Below are positions 7,938-17,261 of a DNA stretch of 64,000 nucleotides, one piece after another; within the stretch, counting starts at the first letter, position 1; every line of letters starts with the position of its first letter. The notes beneath the pieces were generated by a model. That model was not told the DNA's origin. It did no database searches and worked only from the letters and a program-made list of their open reading frames with translations. The stretch is from assembly GCA_902597875.1 (NCBI GenBank), contig CACJZK010000002.1:1-64000 (forward strand), read 5' to 3'. A program made the position numbers and the translations under genes. This DNA is from an uncultured Pelagibacteraceae bacterium. Lineage in GTDB: Bacteria > Pseudomonadota > Alphaproteobacteria > Pelagibacterales > Pelagibacteraceae.

Positions 7938-8855
7938 ATGAAAAACTTAATTTCAGACATAAAAAGCTTAGAATTAGAAACATTAAAAAATTTAAAAAGA
8001 TCCAAAGCTTCAAATACATTAAGGGCGTATAAATCTGATTATAAAGATTTTTCTACATTCTGCGTAAAAAATGGATTTAATGCCTTACCTTCAGAACCTA
8101 AAATTCTTGCTTTATACATAACGCACTTGTCAAAAACATCTAAATTCAGCACTCTTAAGAGGCGTTTAGCATCAATAAGCGTAATCCACAAGATGAAAGG
8201 TCACTATATTGATACAAAGCATCCTCTTATAATTGAAAATTTATCAGGAATTAAGCGTACTAAGGGTACTAATCAAATAGGCAAAAAACCTATATTAATC
8301 AATGACTTAAAATTAATAATTAATGCTTTAGATCAATCTAATGAAAAATATACAAGAAAATTAAGAGACAAAACAATTATATTAATAGGGTTTTCTGGAG
8401 GGTTCAGACGTTCAGAGTTAATTTCAATAGAACGTGAGGACATAGAATTCGTAAGTGAAGGAGTTAAGATATTTATAAAAAGGTCAAAAACAGATCAATC
8501 TGGTGAAGGTATGATGAAAGCTATACCCTACTTTGATAACGAGGAATATTGTCCAGTTAAACATTTAAAATTATGGATTACTCAATCAAATATCAAAAAT
8601 AATAAAATTTTTGATATATCTGATAAAAGTGTTGCTCTGATTATCAAAAAATATGCAAATTTGGCAGGGTTAGATGGGCATAGGTATGCAGGACATAGCC
8701 TAAGGTCTGGTTTTGCTACTTCAACAGCAGAATCTGGTGCAGAAGAACGAAATATAATGGCCATGACAGGACATAAAACGACACAAATGATAAGAAGATA
8801 TATAAAAGAAGCTAATCTATTTAAAAACAATGCTTTAAATAAGATAAAAATCTAA
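7938..8855 (+). CDS. Tyrosine recombinase / integrase (XerC/D size)
   Basis: This 305-residue protein has an N-terminal SAM-like DNA-binding domain (about residues 8-105) and a C-terminal catalytic domain with the full active site visible: Arg157 (GGFRRSEL), Lys184 (RSKTDQSG), His253 and Arg256 (GHSLRSGFAT), His279 (MTGHKTTQM) and Tyr288 (IRRYIKEA). The length fits XerC/XerD or a compact phage integrase. It is the only gene in its transcription unit, has its own strong promoter, and ends 4 bases inside the convergent glycosyltransferase gene. The palindrome just upstream could be its own target. Confidence 0.92.
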   Translation: MKNLISDIKSLELETLKNLKRSKASNTLRAYKSDYKDFSTFCVKNGFNALPSEPKILALYITHLSKTSKFSTLKRRLASISVIHKMKGHYIDTKHPLIIENLSGIKRTKGTNQIGKKPILINDLKLIINALDQSNEKYTRKLRDKTIILIGFSGGFRRSELISIEREDIEFVSEGVKIFIKRSKTDQSGEGMMKAIPYFDNEEYCPVKHLKLWITQSNIKNNKIFDISDKSVALIIKKYANLAGLDGHRYAGHSLRSGFATSTAESGAEERNIMAMTGHKTTQMIRRYIKEANLFKNNALNKIKI

Positions 8856-9706
8856 ATTTTTCTAACAAAAAAATTTAAATAAAATATTTTTAATTTACAT
8901 ATAGTTAAATCAACAAAATAAGAGAAATTTTTTTTTGGTTCAGAAAGAGGAGAAATATATCTAGTTTTAGATCTTAAGTAATGTTTTTTAAAAAATTTTG
9001 AACTAAAGCCCCATTTTTTTAAAAAGACTTTTTCACCTTTGTTTTGTATTAAATTCTTTTTTTTTCTAGTTGTGATTGAGCTGAAGTGGTAAACTTTACA
9101 ATCATTAATACCCTTAAAGATTCTAACACCCTCATTCCATAATTTAATATTAAAATCTGGATCTGATGTTATACCAGGATTAAATTCTTCACTGAAACCT
9201 CCAACTTTATTCCATAATTTTTTATGGACTAGATGAGGAGCAAAATGAGTTCCTTGATGATCATAAAAGTTTATCTTTTTATAATTATTTAATAACTTAT
9301 TTTCATCAAAATTATCAATTGTTTCACCACAATTAAATTTTATATGACCTGAATTAGGTTCTATCATAGTGCCAGATAAATAAAAGTTATTATGATCAAT
9401 TTTTTCTAATTCATCAATTAAATATTTATCCCACAGAGGGCAAAAATACATATCGTCATGTGAATATAGAATATAGTCTTTTGTTGAAAGTTTAGTTGCT
9501 AAATTGATAGATGAACATAAACCAATATTACTTTTTGAATATGTATATTTTAAATTATTTAATTTTGCATGGTCTAAGGTGCCATCTGTACCTTCGTTTA
9601 TGTGTAAAATAATTTCATGTATTTTAGATGAATTTTTTTTAATACTATTTAGACATAGTTTTAAATAATCTAAGTTATTATAAGTTGGAATAATGATGGA
9701 AAACAT
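8852..9706 (-). CDS. Family 2 glycosyltransferase
   Basis: This 284-residue protein has the GT-A fold start FSIIIPTYNNLDYLKLCLNSI, a nucleotide-sugar binding region with NIGLCSSINLA near residue 61, and a DxD-like metal motif in YSHDDMYFCPLWD near residue 84. A further conserved segment (EEFNPGITSDPDFNIKLW, about 175) fits the acceptor region. Such enzymes move a sugar from a nucleotide sugar to a cell-surface glycan. Its start abuts the stop of the larger glycosyltransferase gene, so the two probably work on the same polysaccharide. The sugar and linkage are unknown. Confidence 0.85.
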   Translation of the reverse strand: MFSIIIPTYNNLDYLKLCLNSIKKNSSKIHEIILHINEGTDGTLDHAKLNNLKYTYSKSNIGLCSSINLATKLSTKDYILYSHDDMYFCPLWDKYLIDELEKIDHNNFYLSGTMIEPNSGHIKFNCGETIDNFDENKLLNNYKKINFYDHQGTHFAPHLVHKKLWNKVGGFSEEFNPGITSDPDFNIKLWNEGVRIFKGINDCKVYHFSSITTRKKKNLIQNKGEKVFLKKWGFSSKFFKKHYLRSKTRYISPLSEPKKNFSYFVDLTICKLKIFYLNFFVRKI

Positions 9707-11838
9707 TATTTATCCCATAAATATTTCTTTTTATCTTTTATATCTAATGTTTTATTTACAATATAATTAGCAACTAACGTAGAATTAAAATATTTAAGAT
9801 ATTTTTCTTTCCCTTTTTTTCCTATTAATTTTCTAAGTTTTTCATCTTTTGCTATCCTCTGTATTTTTTCAGATAAATCATTAATATTTTTGTAAAATAC
9901 CATTTCGTCATCATTAAAAAAATCTCTGTAACCTGTTTTTTCATCAATTAAGGTTACTAGGCCATTTCCAATTATTTGAGTAATTCTATCACTGCTGTAA
10001 TATTTTATGGGTTCTCCCCTACTCAAATTTAACCCCATTTTAGAATTTGAAATAGTTTTAAAATAATGATCAGCCCAAATAGGCTGCACTTCTTTTAAAC
10101 CATATATGTCAAATTTAATGTCATTTGTGACGTTCATTAACTTTTGTATAAACAAAGCTCTTTCATCGAATTTTCCAGACTTTAAAATACCTCTATGTAC
10201 TCCATGACTTAATGCAAAAAACACATCCATATTACAACTCTTTCTAAAATTTTCTAATATTTCAAAAGATGAGTCACTTGGATTTGGTATATAAAAGTTT
10301 TCATTGTTCTTTGGAAGAAAGTTTAATACATCAGGACTTGTTGTTAAAAAATTAGTGTCTATAAACTGACACTTGTCTAGAACTCTATCTTTGTTTCTTT
10401 CATAATCTGGACCTCTCTTGTTTAGTGGATCAAGAAACCATTGAGATATTCTTAGGGAGGGATAATCATCTTTTAGATCAGACAATGTTTCAGGAAATAT
10501 AGAGTCAGCATGTCCTAAAATTAAAAGGTCCGGTTTATAATTATAGCAAGTTTTTTTTAATTTATCATTAAGAGACTTGGATCCTTTAAAATCTTTAAAA
10601 TTTTTATAATATCGCAATATATCTCTATCACTGAATTCTAAAATACTGTGTCCTAATCTTATAAAACCATTATTAAGTCTTCTGCCGGTGTTAAAAAAAA
10701 GTCTGCCATCATGGCGTTCATTAAAATTTGTTACATGTAAAATTCTTAATTTTTTATTCTTATTAATATTAAAATAATTAAGATCATTAAGCTTTTCTGA
10801 TCTGCATTGATCTATGAGGCTAGAAACAAATTTGTTTGTTAAGTAAAAATTCTTGTGAGATGATTTTTGTAAATTTTCTCTTTTTCTCTTGTCTACAATT
10901 AATCTTTTAATTTCTTTATATAAAGTTTTTACAGAAAGATCTTTTAAAATAACTCCATTTGTTATAGTTTCCGGTAAACCTCCTTTATTACTTATAATTA
11001 CTGCACATCCACTCGAAGAAGCTTCTAAACTTGTTCTGCCAAAAGGTTCTTCCCATCTTGAGCATACTACTGCTATACTAGTATTTTCATAAATTTTTAA
11101 TACTTTTTTATGTTCTAAAAAACCATGAATTTTTAAGTGCTTGTGATTAAAATAAATTTTATCTCTTGCTTCGTCTCCGACGACTGAAGCTCTCCAGTCT
11201 TTAAAGTTATTTAAAATTTTAATAATTGTATTTCCAAATATGTCATACCCTTTTGCCTTATTAAGTTTTCCAACAAAAGTTATAAGATTTTTTTTATTTT
11301 TAATATTAAATTTACTTTTTTTTGCCGATTGAAAAATGACAGACAGTTTTTCGCTATTTATAAATTTACTTTGCATTCCTTCTACAAATCTTTTCTTAGA
11401 CCAGTTACTATTAAAAAGTATTTTATAAGTATTTTTTAATAAAAACTTTCTTTCTTTAATAGTTTTCGAACCTAGCATTGTTAAAGGGTCGTTATGAAAA
11501 TATAGAATGTAATTTCTTTTTCCAATTAAAGGAATCAAATCATATAGATAATTTGGTCTATTATGAATTTCTATTAAGTCAGATTTTTCGTTCAATTCTA
11601 TTTTAGTAAATTCTTTAATGTATTTTTTGCTTTGACTGGTAAATCTAAGCTTTGATTTGTTCAAAGGTATATTTACGTAATTACACTTAAATGTTTTTTT
11701 ATAATCTGTATTACCATAGACTATAATTTTTTTTTTGAATTTACTTTCTTTTACTGTATCATTTACAAACAATGATACGGCACCCGGATATATTGGTGAA
11801 AAATTTTCTTTATATGGTAACAGAATTGATATTTTCAT
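9706..11838 (-). CDS. Two-domain glycosyltransferase (GT4 plus CgeB-like)
   Basis: This 710-residue protein looks like two GT-B enzymes in one chain. The first half (about 1-345) is GT4-like: LITFVGKLNKAKGYDIF and the catalytic EEPFGRTSLEASSSGCAVI stretch near 260 are characteristic. The second half (about 365-700) starts LRILHVTNFNERHDGRLFF, contains KPDLLILGHAD and ISQWFLDPLN, and resembles CgeB-like spore/surface glycosyltransferases, ending with GYRDFFNDDEMVFY and a C-terminal GKEKYLKYF helix. It overlaps the GIY-YIG gene by 4 bases and the GT2 gene by 1 base. It probably adds two sugars in turn to a surface glycan. Confidence 0.8.
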   Translation of the reverse strand: MKISILLPYKENFSPIYPGAVSLFVNDTVKESKFKKKIIVYGNTDYKKTFKCNYVNIPLNKSKLRFTSQSKKYIKEFTKIELNEKSDLIEIHNRPNYLYDLIPLIGKRNYILYFHNDPLTMLGSKTIKERKFLLKNTYKILFNSNWSKKRFVEGMQSKFINSEKLSVIFQSAKKSKFNIKNKKNLITFVGKLNKAKGYDIFGNTIIKILNNFKDWRASVVGDEARDKIYFNHKHLKIHGFLEHKKVLKIYENTSIAVVCSRWEEPFGRTSLEASSSGCAVIISNKGGLPETITNGVILKDLSVKTLYKEIKRLIVDKRKRENLQKSSHKNFYLTNKFVSSLIDQCRSEKLNDLNYFNINKNKKLRILHVTNFNERHDGRLFFNTGRRLNNGFIRLGHSILEFSDRDILRYYKNFKDFKGSKSLNDKLKKTCYNYKPDLLILGHADSIFPETLSDLKDDYPSLRISQWFLDPLNKRGPDYERNKDRVLDKCQFIDTNFLTTSPDVLNFLPKNNENFYIPNPSDSSFEILENFRKSCNMDVFFALSHGVHRGILKSGKFDERALFIQKLMNVTNDIKFDIYGLKEVQPIWADHYFKTISNSKMGLNLSRGEPIKYYSSDRITQIIGNGLVTLIDEKTGYRDFFNDDEMVFYKNINDLSEKIQRIAKDEKLRKLIGKKGKEKYLKYFNSTLVANYIVNKTLDIKDKKKYLWDK

Positions 11839-12086
11839 ATCTTAAGTGTTTTAATTTTATTTCTTAAACTTCTATTTTTCTTTATATAATATTCTCTAGA
11901 AATTGCTCTACTTTTTGAAGCTAATTTTTCCTTGTAAATTAGTCTCCACTTTCTTCCTCTTGTAAATTTTGCTCCTTTTCCAGAATTGTGTAATTTGATT
12001 CTTTGTTTTAAGTCCTTTGTATAACCAACATATGTTTGAGGTTTTTTACCCGATGATTTGAGCATATAAACATAAAAACTCACCAT
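11835..12086 (-). CDS. GIY-YIG domain protein (UPF0213-like)
   Basis: This 83-residue single-domain protein has the GIY-YIG pattern as FYVYMLKSS then TYVGYTKDLKQRIKLHN, with the conserved arginine of the second motif (Arg29) and a downstream RAISREYYIKK helix. Stand-alone proteins of this size (YhbQ/UPF0213) are small structure-specific nucleases or nuclease-like proteins of unclear role. It heads the minus-strand glycosyltransferase run and overlaps it by 4 bases, though a functional link is doubtful. Such genes are common passengers in variable islands. Confidence 0.85.
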   Translation of the reverse strand: MVSFYVYMLKSSGKKPQTYVGYTKDLKQRIKLHNSGKGAKFTRGRKWRLIYKEKLASKSRAISREYYIKKNRSLRNKIKTLKI

Positions 12087-12146
12087 GTAGTTTGTAGAAT
12101 CAATGTCTTTTTAATAAGTTTTCTTTATTTTGAAAGCTCTGTTCAT

Positions 12147-13595
12147 TTACTGATAAGAAATACCCAAATGAGTATACTTAACGTTTAAATAATCTTTTAT
12201 AGCCATAGATCCACCTTCTCTTCCGTATCCCGTTTGTTTTATTCCTCCAAAGGGAGCTTCTGCTATAGCTACTACGGGTGTATTTACAGCTACTGTACCA
12301 GTTTCCATAAGTTCAGAAGCTTTATGTGCTTTTTCCATGTTGTTAGTAAATATGTAGCTTGCTAAACCTAAATCATTATTATTTGCTCTTTTAATTACTT
12401 CATCAAAATTCTTAAATGAAAGAATAGGAACTAAAGGTCCGAAAGGTTCCTGATTCATAATTGTGAAATTATCTTTTACATTGTCAAATATTGTGGGTTC
12501 GAAAAAATAACCTTTATTAAATCCTGCTGGTCTTTGGCCCCCACAAAGAACCTTTGCTCCCTCTTTTTTTGTAATTTCCACTAATTTTTCTATCTCGTCT
12601 AATCTCTTTTTAGTTGTAAGTGGTCCCAGAATTGTATCTTTATTCATACCGTCTCCAATTTTTAATTTTTTTGTTTTTTTAACCATAAGCTCAGCAAAAC
12701 TATCTTTTTTACTTTCATGAATATAGAATCTGTTGGGTGAAATACATACTTGACCATTGTTTCTAAATTTAGCTGCAATAGCCATATCTGTAACTTTATC
12801 TAAATCAACATCATCAAAAACTATAAATGGAGCGTGGCCGCTTAGTTCCATTGTTACTCTTTGTACTTTGTCAGCAGCTTTTTTTAGAATTAATTTTCCT
12901 ACACGAGTAGAACCAGTTATAGATACTTTTTTGATTATATCTGAAGATAAAAGTTCATTTGATATAAAAGCTGGATCTCCAGATAAAAGGTTGACAACAC
13001 CAGGAGGAACGCCTGCTTGTCTGCATATATCAACTAATTGCATTACGCAGCCAGGAGTAATTACATCTGGTTTTACTATTACAGAACAACCTGCTGCTAG
13101 AGCGGTTGAAATTTTTCTTGATGCAAGAATTATAGGAAAATTCCATGGTACTAATGCCGCTACAACTCCTACAGGTTGATAATAAATTTGAATTCTTGTA
13201 TTGGGAAATCTGCTTTGTAGTGATTGTCCATAAATTCTTTTGGTTTCCTCAGAATTCCATTCGAAAATGTCTCCTGCTCCGCCTATTTCACCTGCAGCTT
13301 CAGTTAAAGGTTTTCCCACCTCTAAGGTAAGCCATTTTGCTAAAGTATCTACATTTTTTCTTATTAATTCAGAAATTTTTCTAATGACCTTAGCTCTTTC
13401 CCATGGCGAAGTATTTTTCCAAACTTCCAAACCTTTTTCAGACGATATTAAAGCTTTTTTTACATCTGCAATATTTGCTTTTGATGCTTTTCCTATTATT
13501 TCTTCGGTAGCAGGATTGATAACATCGTAAGTTTCTTTGCTAGAAGACTCTTTCCATTTGCCATCTATAAATTGTCCAAATTTATTATACATCAA
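12147..13595 (-). CDS. NAD(P)-dependent aldehyde dehydrogenase (succinate-semialdehyde type)
   Basis: This 482-residue enzyme oxidises an aldehyde to its acid with NAD(P). The cofactor-binding and catalytic signatures are present: PWNFP (150-154), ITGSTRVG (226-233), Glu250 in MELSGHAPF (usually ELGG), and nucleophile Cys284 in NNGQVCISP. The C-terminal NTPVVAIAEAPFGGIKQTGYGREGG segment fits succinate-semialdehyde and related dehydrogenases. The real substrate is open. It lies 31 bases downstream of the FAH-family gene, so both may act in catabolism of the same carbon compound. Confidence 0.88.
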   Translation of the reverse strand: MMYNKFGQFIDGKWKESSSKETYDVINPATEEIIGKASKANIADVKKALISSEKGLEVWKNTSPWERAKVIRKISELIRKNVDTLAKWLTLEVGKPLTEAAGEIGGAGDIFEWNSEETKRIYGQSLQSRFPNTRIQIYYQPVGVVAALVPWNFPIILASRKISTALAAGCSVIVKPDVITPGCVMQLVDICRQAGVPPGVVNLLSGDPAFISNELLSSDIIKKVSITGSTRVGKLILKKAADKVQRVTMELSGHAPFIVFDDVDLDKVTDMAIAAKFRNNGQVCISPNRFYIHESKKDSFAELMVKKTKKLKIGDGMNKDTILGPLTTKKRLDEIEKLVEITKKEGAKVLCGGQRPAGFNKGYFFEPTIFDNVKDNFTIMNQEPFGPLVPILSFKNFDEVIKRANNNDLGLASYIFTNNMEKAHKASELMETGTVAVNTPVVAIAEAPFGGIKQTGYGREGGSMAIKDYLNVKYTHLGISYQ

Positions 13596-13626
13596 TTTAT
13601 TATATCATAAATTTAGTACTAAAACA

Positions 13627-14472
13627 TTATTTGTAAGATTTAACCTGATGAAATTGTTCACCTAATTTATCAATACTAAGTCTTACTTTTTCTCCGCCTT
13701 TAAGGAAAACAGGTGGTTTCATATTTTCACCAACACCTGGGGGAGTACCAGTACAACATATATCACCAGGTAGTAAAGTCATACAGTGACTCATATAAGA
13801 AACTAAAGATTTAATATTAAATATCATTTCTTTAGTGTTACCAGTTTGCATTTGTTTTCCGTTTACTTCTAACGTTAAATTTAAATTTTGATACTCTGGT
13901 AATTCGTCGACTGTTAATATGTAGGGCCCGATTGGACCAAATGAGTCAAACCCTTTACCTTTATCCCAAGTTAACCCTTTGTTTTTTTGAAAATTTCTTT
14001 CTGTAATATCATTAACGAGAAAAAAGCCAAGAACATAATCTAGAGCGTTATCTTCATTTACATATTGAGCTTTTTTTCCAATAACAAAACCTAATTCAAC
14101 TTCCCAATCAGTATGTTTTGAATTTTTAGGTATTATAATATCGTCGTTAGGCCCAGCGATACAGCTTGTAAATTTTGAAAAAATTATAGGCTCTTTAGGT
14201 ATAGGTAAATTTTGTTCTTCTGCATGATCTTTATAATTTAATCCTATTCCAATAAACTTTGCAGGATTTGATACGCAAGCACCTATTCTTTGAGATTTGT
14301 CAATAATGGGTAGTTTGCTTAAATCATTTTTTTTTATTTTCTCAAGAGTTTTAAAATTAAGTGTATTTGGGTTAAAATCATCTATTATGGAAGATACATC
14401 TCGATAGTTATTATCTTTATCTATAACAACCGGTTTTTCCTCATTTAAATTTCCTAATCTACATAATTTCAT
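13627..14472 (-). CDS. Fumarylacetoacetate hydrolase family protein
   Basis: This 281-residue protein carries the FAH fold used by hydrolases, decarboxylases and isomerases of 2-oxo acids. Visible are FIGIGLNYKDHAEE near residue 94, the metal-binding glutamates and aspartate around DWEVELGFVIGKKA and LVNDITERNFQ, and the C-terminal GDICCTGTPPGVGE segment. The length is usual for the short family members. It follows tRNA-Glu on the same strand and precedes the aldehyde dehydrogenase gene by 31 bases, suggesting a two-gene catabolic unit. The substrate is not predictable from sequence. Confidence 0.88.
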   Translation of the reverse strand: MKLCRLGNLNEEKPVVIDKDNNYRDVSSIIDDFNPNTLNFKTLEKIKKNDLSKLPIIDKSQRIGACVSNPAKFIGIGLNYKDHAEEQNLPIPKEPIIFSKFTSCIAGPNDDIIIPKNSKHTDWEVELGFVIGKKAQYVNEDNALDYVLGFFLVNDITERNFQKNKGLTWDKGKGFDSFGPIGPYILTVDELPEYQNLNLTLEVNGKQMQTGNTKEMIFNIKSLVSYMSHCMTLLPGDICCTGTPPGVGENMKPPVFLKGGEKVRLSIDKLGEQFHQVKSYK

Positions 14473-14488
14473 AAAATTACTTATTCTT

Positions 14489-14563
14489 TGGCGGTCCCAC
14501 GGGGAATCGAACCCCGATTAGATGATTGAAAACCATCTGTCCTAACCGTTAGACGATGGGACC
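14489..14563 (-). tRNA. tRNA-Glu(TTC), CCA encoded
   Basis: The reverse strand folds into a full cloverleaf: acceptor GGTCCCA pairs with TGGGACC, D arm GTCT/GGAC, anticodon arm GATGG-TTTTCAA-TCATC with anticodon TTC, and T arm CGGGG-TTCGATT-CCCCG, followed by discriminator G and an encoded CCA. Its 5' 22 bases overlap the 3' end of recJ. Confidence 0.96.
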
Positions 14564-16323
14564 TTATTTATTTTGTCTTTATTAACAGAAATATCATCGA
14601 TAATAAACTCTACATTTTTTTCACCTCTCCACTCATTTAAAGTTAGTTTTCCTGCTATGTTGAAGGGTTTTATATTTTTTTTTAAAAGATATTGGCCTAA
14701 ATCGTTATCTACAGCATTAAAAGCTATTGTTTTTATATTAGAGCCATCTGAGCCCAAAAGAACCGATTTAATATGTTTCTCTGCGACAATTTTGGAATTT
14801 AAGATAGTTAAATTCTCGATAACAAATTTAGGCTCTGGATTACCAGAACCAAATGGTGACAGGTAATCTATTTTAGAATAAAAATTCACGTTAAGAGCTG
14901 AGGGCGAAACCACCGAGTCTATATAAAGATTTTTTTCTTTATATAAATTTACTTGTAAAGAATTAAAAATTTTAAATATATATGCCTTAAACTGCTCAAT
15001 TTTATTTTTTGAGATTGAGAAACCCCCAGCCATTTTGTGACCTCCACCTTTTAATAATATTTTCTTTTGAACAGCACCTATAATTACTGATCCTATATCA
15101 AAACCCACTATTGATCTTGCTGAGGCTTTTCCAATATTGTCTTTAATTGAAATTATTATTGTTGGCTTGTTATATTTATCTTTAATTCTAGAAGCTATAA
15201 TACCAATTATACCTTCATGCCAATTGTTTCCGCTCAAAACTAAAATAGGATCAGATAAATTTAAATCATTCTTTAAAATATTTTCTAATAAATCATTTTC
15301 TAATAATTGTCTTTCTTTGTTAAATAAGTTTAATTCCGAAGCTAATTTAAAACTTTGTTTAGCATTTTTATTTAATAAAAGATTTGCACCATGAGAACAT
15401 TTGCCAACTCTTCCTCCAGCATTAAGTCTTGGGCCAATAATGTAACCCAAATGGTAAGTTGACGGATTACTTTGAACTTTGCAAATATCTAAAAGGGTTT
15501 TAAGACCTAGATTAAATCTATTATGAATAATTTTAAGTCCTTGTTTTACAATAGCTCTATTTAATCCAATTAATGGCACTACATCACAAACTGTACCTAA
15601 TGATACTAAATCTAGAAAACTAATTAGGTTTGGCTCTGTCGTACTATTTTCAACAAACCAATTTTTTTCTCTAAGTTTTTTATTTAATGCAACTAGAAAT
15701 AAAAAACACACACCAACAGCACAAAGATAATTTAATTTTGACTTATCATCAAAACGATTTGGATTGATTATTGAATGTGCTTTTGGTAATGAAGTTTCTG
15801 ATTGATGGTGGTCAAATATTAAAACATCTATATTTTTATTTTGAGCGTATTCAATTGGTTCATAAGACATAGTTCCACAATCTACTGTAAATATCAAATT
15901 AACTTTTTTATCTATTAAATTTTTAAAGCCATTTATAGTAGGTCCATAACCTTCTGTTCTACGATCAGGAATATAAATTTCAAAATTATGATTAATTTTT
16001 TGAAAAAATTGACCCAATAAGGCTGTTGAGGTTGCTCCATCAACATCGTAATCACCGAAAATTCCTATTTTTTCTTTTTTTAGTATAGCTTGATAAGTTC
16101 TTTCAACGGTTTTACTCATATCTTTTAATACATCAGGATTAGGTAAAATATTTTTTATAGTCGGATTAAGATAATTTTGAATTTCATTCTTATCTAAATT
16201 TCTTACAGCTAGAAGTTTAGAAGTAATTTCATCTAAATAAAAATTTTCCTTAAAATAACTGATGTCATTTTCATCGAATTTCTTTAAAATCCAATTTTTT
16301 CCACTTACCGATGAAGAATTCAT
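14542..16323 (-). CDS. recJ: Single-stranded-DNA exonuclease RecJ
   Basis: This 593-residue DHH-family 5'-3' exonuclease acts in recombination and mismatch repair. The phosphoesterase motifs GDYDVDGATSTALL (about 97), FTVDCG, FDHHQSE (DHH, about 171) and NAGGRVGKCSHG are present, with the DHHA1 region KGGGHKMAGGFS near 431. Its last 22 bases, including the TAG stop, lie inside the tRNA-Glu gene on the same strand. Its start overlaps the glpX stop by 4 bases, so it is translated with the hom-glpX unit. Confidence 0.95.
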   Translation of the reverse strand: MNSSSVSGKNWILKKFDENDISYFKENFYLDEITSKLLAVRNLDKNEIQNYLNPTIKNILPNPDVLKDMSKTVERTYQAILKKEKIGIFGDYDVDGATSTALLGQFFQKINHNFEIYIPDRRTEGYGPTINGFKNLIDKKVNLIFTVDCGTMSYEPIEYAQNKNIDVLIFDHHQSETSLPKAHSIINPNRFDDKSKLNYLCAVGVCFLFLVALNKKLREKNWFVENSTTEPNLISFLDLVSLGTVCDVVPLIGLNRAIVKQGLKIIHNRFNLGLKTLLDICKVQSNPSTYHLGYIIGPRLNAGGRVGKCSHGANLLLNKNAKQSFKLASELNLFNKERQLLENDLLENILKNDLNLSDPILVLSGNNWHEGIIGIIASRIKDKYNKPTIIISIKDNIGKASARSIVGFDIGSVIIGAVQKKILLKGGGHKMAGGFSISKNKIEQFKAYIFKIFNSLQVNLYKEKNLYIDSVVSPSALNVNFYSKIDYLSPFGSGNPEPKFVIENLTILNSKIVAEKHIKSVLLGSDGSNIKTIAFNAVDNDLGQYLLKKNIKPFNIAGKLTLNEWRGEKNVEFIIDDISVNKDKINKVPSSNG

Positions 16324-17261
16324 TTTTTGTGTACGTTAGTAACTTTTTTTATTGTTTTTGTGCTTTTGTGAAGGGCAAATGTTGAGGCTTGAAAGGAGTC
16401 CCCTTTATCTATAATTCCTTTAACCAAATCACCATCGGTTACAGCAGTGGCACAAAAAATTACATCTCCCTTAACCATCTCATCTAGATAATATTTTTTT
16501 TTAAGGTTTTTAACTCCAAGTTTAGTTGCTCTTTGGCTTTGTTCACCATCTAAAACTAACCGAGTTTGCATCTGACCGCCTAAACAGCTTAAAGCTGCAC
16601 CAGCTAAAACACCTTCGGGACCACCTCCTATACCCAAATAAATATCATTTTTTGAATTTTCATCTATTACAGAAATAACTCCGCTAACATCTCCATCTGA
16701 AATAAAATTTATATTAACTTTCATCTTTTTTAGGCTATCAATTATAGCTTTGTGTCTAGGTCTATCCAAAACACATGCAAATAATTTTTCAGGTGTTGTA
16801 TTTTTTGCTTCAGCTAATAAAGATATATTTTTTTCGACTGAATTATCAAGGTCAATTAAGTTTTTAGGAAGATTTGATCCTACAGCTATTTTTTCCATAT
16901 AGGTATCTGGTGCAGATAGTAAGTTCCCTTTTTCGCTAACAGACAATACAGAAAATGCATTAGGTAAGTTTTTAGCAACAAAATTAGTTCCTTCTAATGG
17001 ATCCAAAGCTATATCTAAAGCTTGACCAGCATTAGATCCCACTTTTTCTCCAATATAGAGCATTGGTGCTTCATCCATTTCACCTTCTCCGATTACAACT
17101 GTTCCCTTCATTTCGATTTTATTTAATTCATCTCTCATAAAATCTACTGCACCTTTATCAGCTGCTATTTTATCTTTTTTTCCAATAAATAAAGAGGCGC
17201 CATAAGCAGCCTTTTCAGTAACTTTGATGAATTGATCTAAATATTTTTTATCTATAGTCAC
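16320..17261 (-). CDS. glpX: Fructose-1,6-bisphosphatase class II
   Basis: This 313-residue GlpX-type enzyme removes the 1-phosphate from fructose 1,6-bisphosphate, the committed step of gluconeogenesis. Family motifs are GEGEMDEAPMLYIGE (about 59), LDPLEGTNFVAKN (metal-binding DPLEGT, about 87), and GIGGGPEGVLAGAALSCLGG (about 211). The length is typical. It overlaps the hom stop by one base and recJ by four, giving the tightly packed hom-glpX-recJ order also seen in other alphaproteobacteria. Confidence 0.95.
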   Translation of the reverse strand: MTIDKKYLDQFIKVTEKAAYGASLFIGKKDKIAADKGAVDFMRDELNKIEMKGTVVIGEGEMDEAPMLYIGEKVGSNAGQALDIALDPLEGTNFVAKNLPNAFSVLSVSEKGNLLSAPDTYMEKIAVGSNLPKNLIDLDNSVEKNISLLAEAKNTTPEKLFACVLDRPRHKAIIDSLKKMKVNINFISDGDVSGVISVIDENSKNDIYLGIGGGPEGVLAGAALSCLGGQMQTRLVLDGEQSQRATKLGVKNLKKKYYLDEMVKGDVIFCATAVTDGDLVKGIIDKGDSFQASTFALHKSTKTIKKVTNVHKK

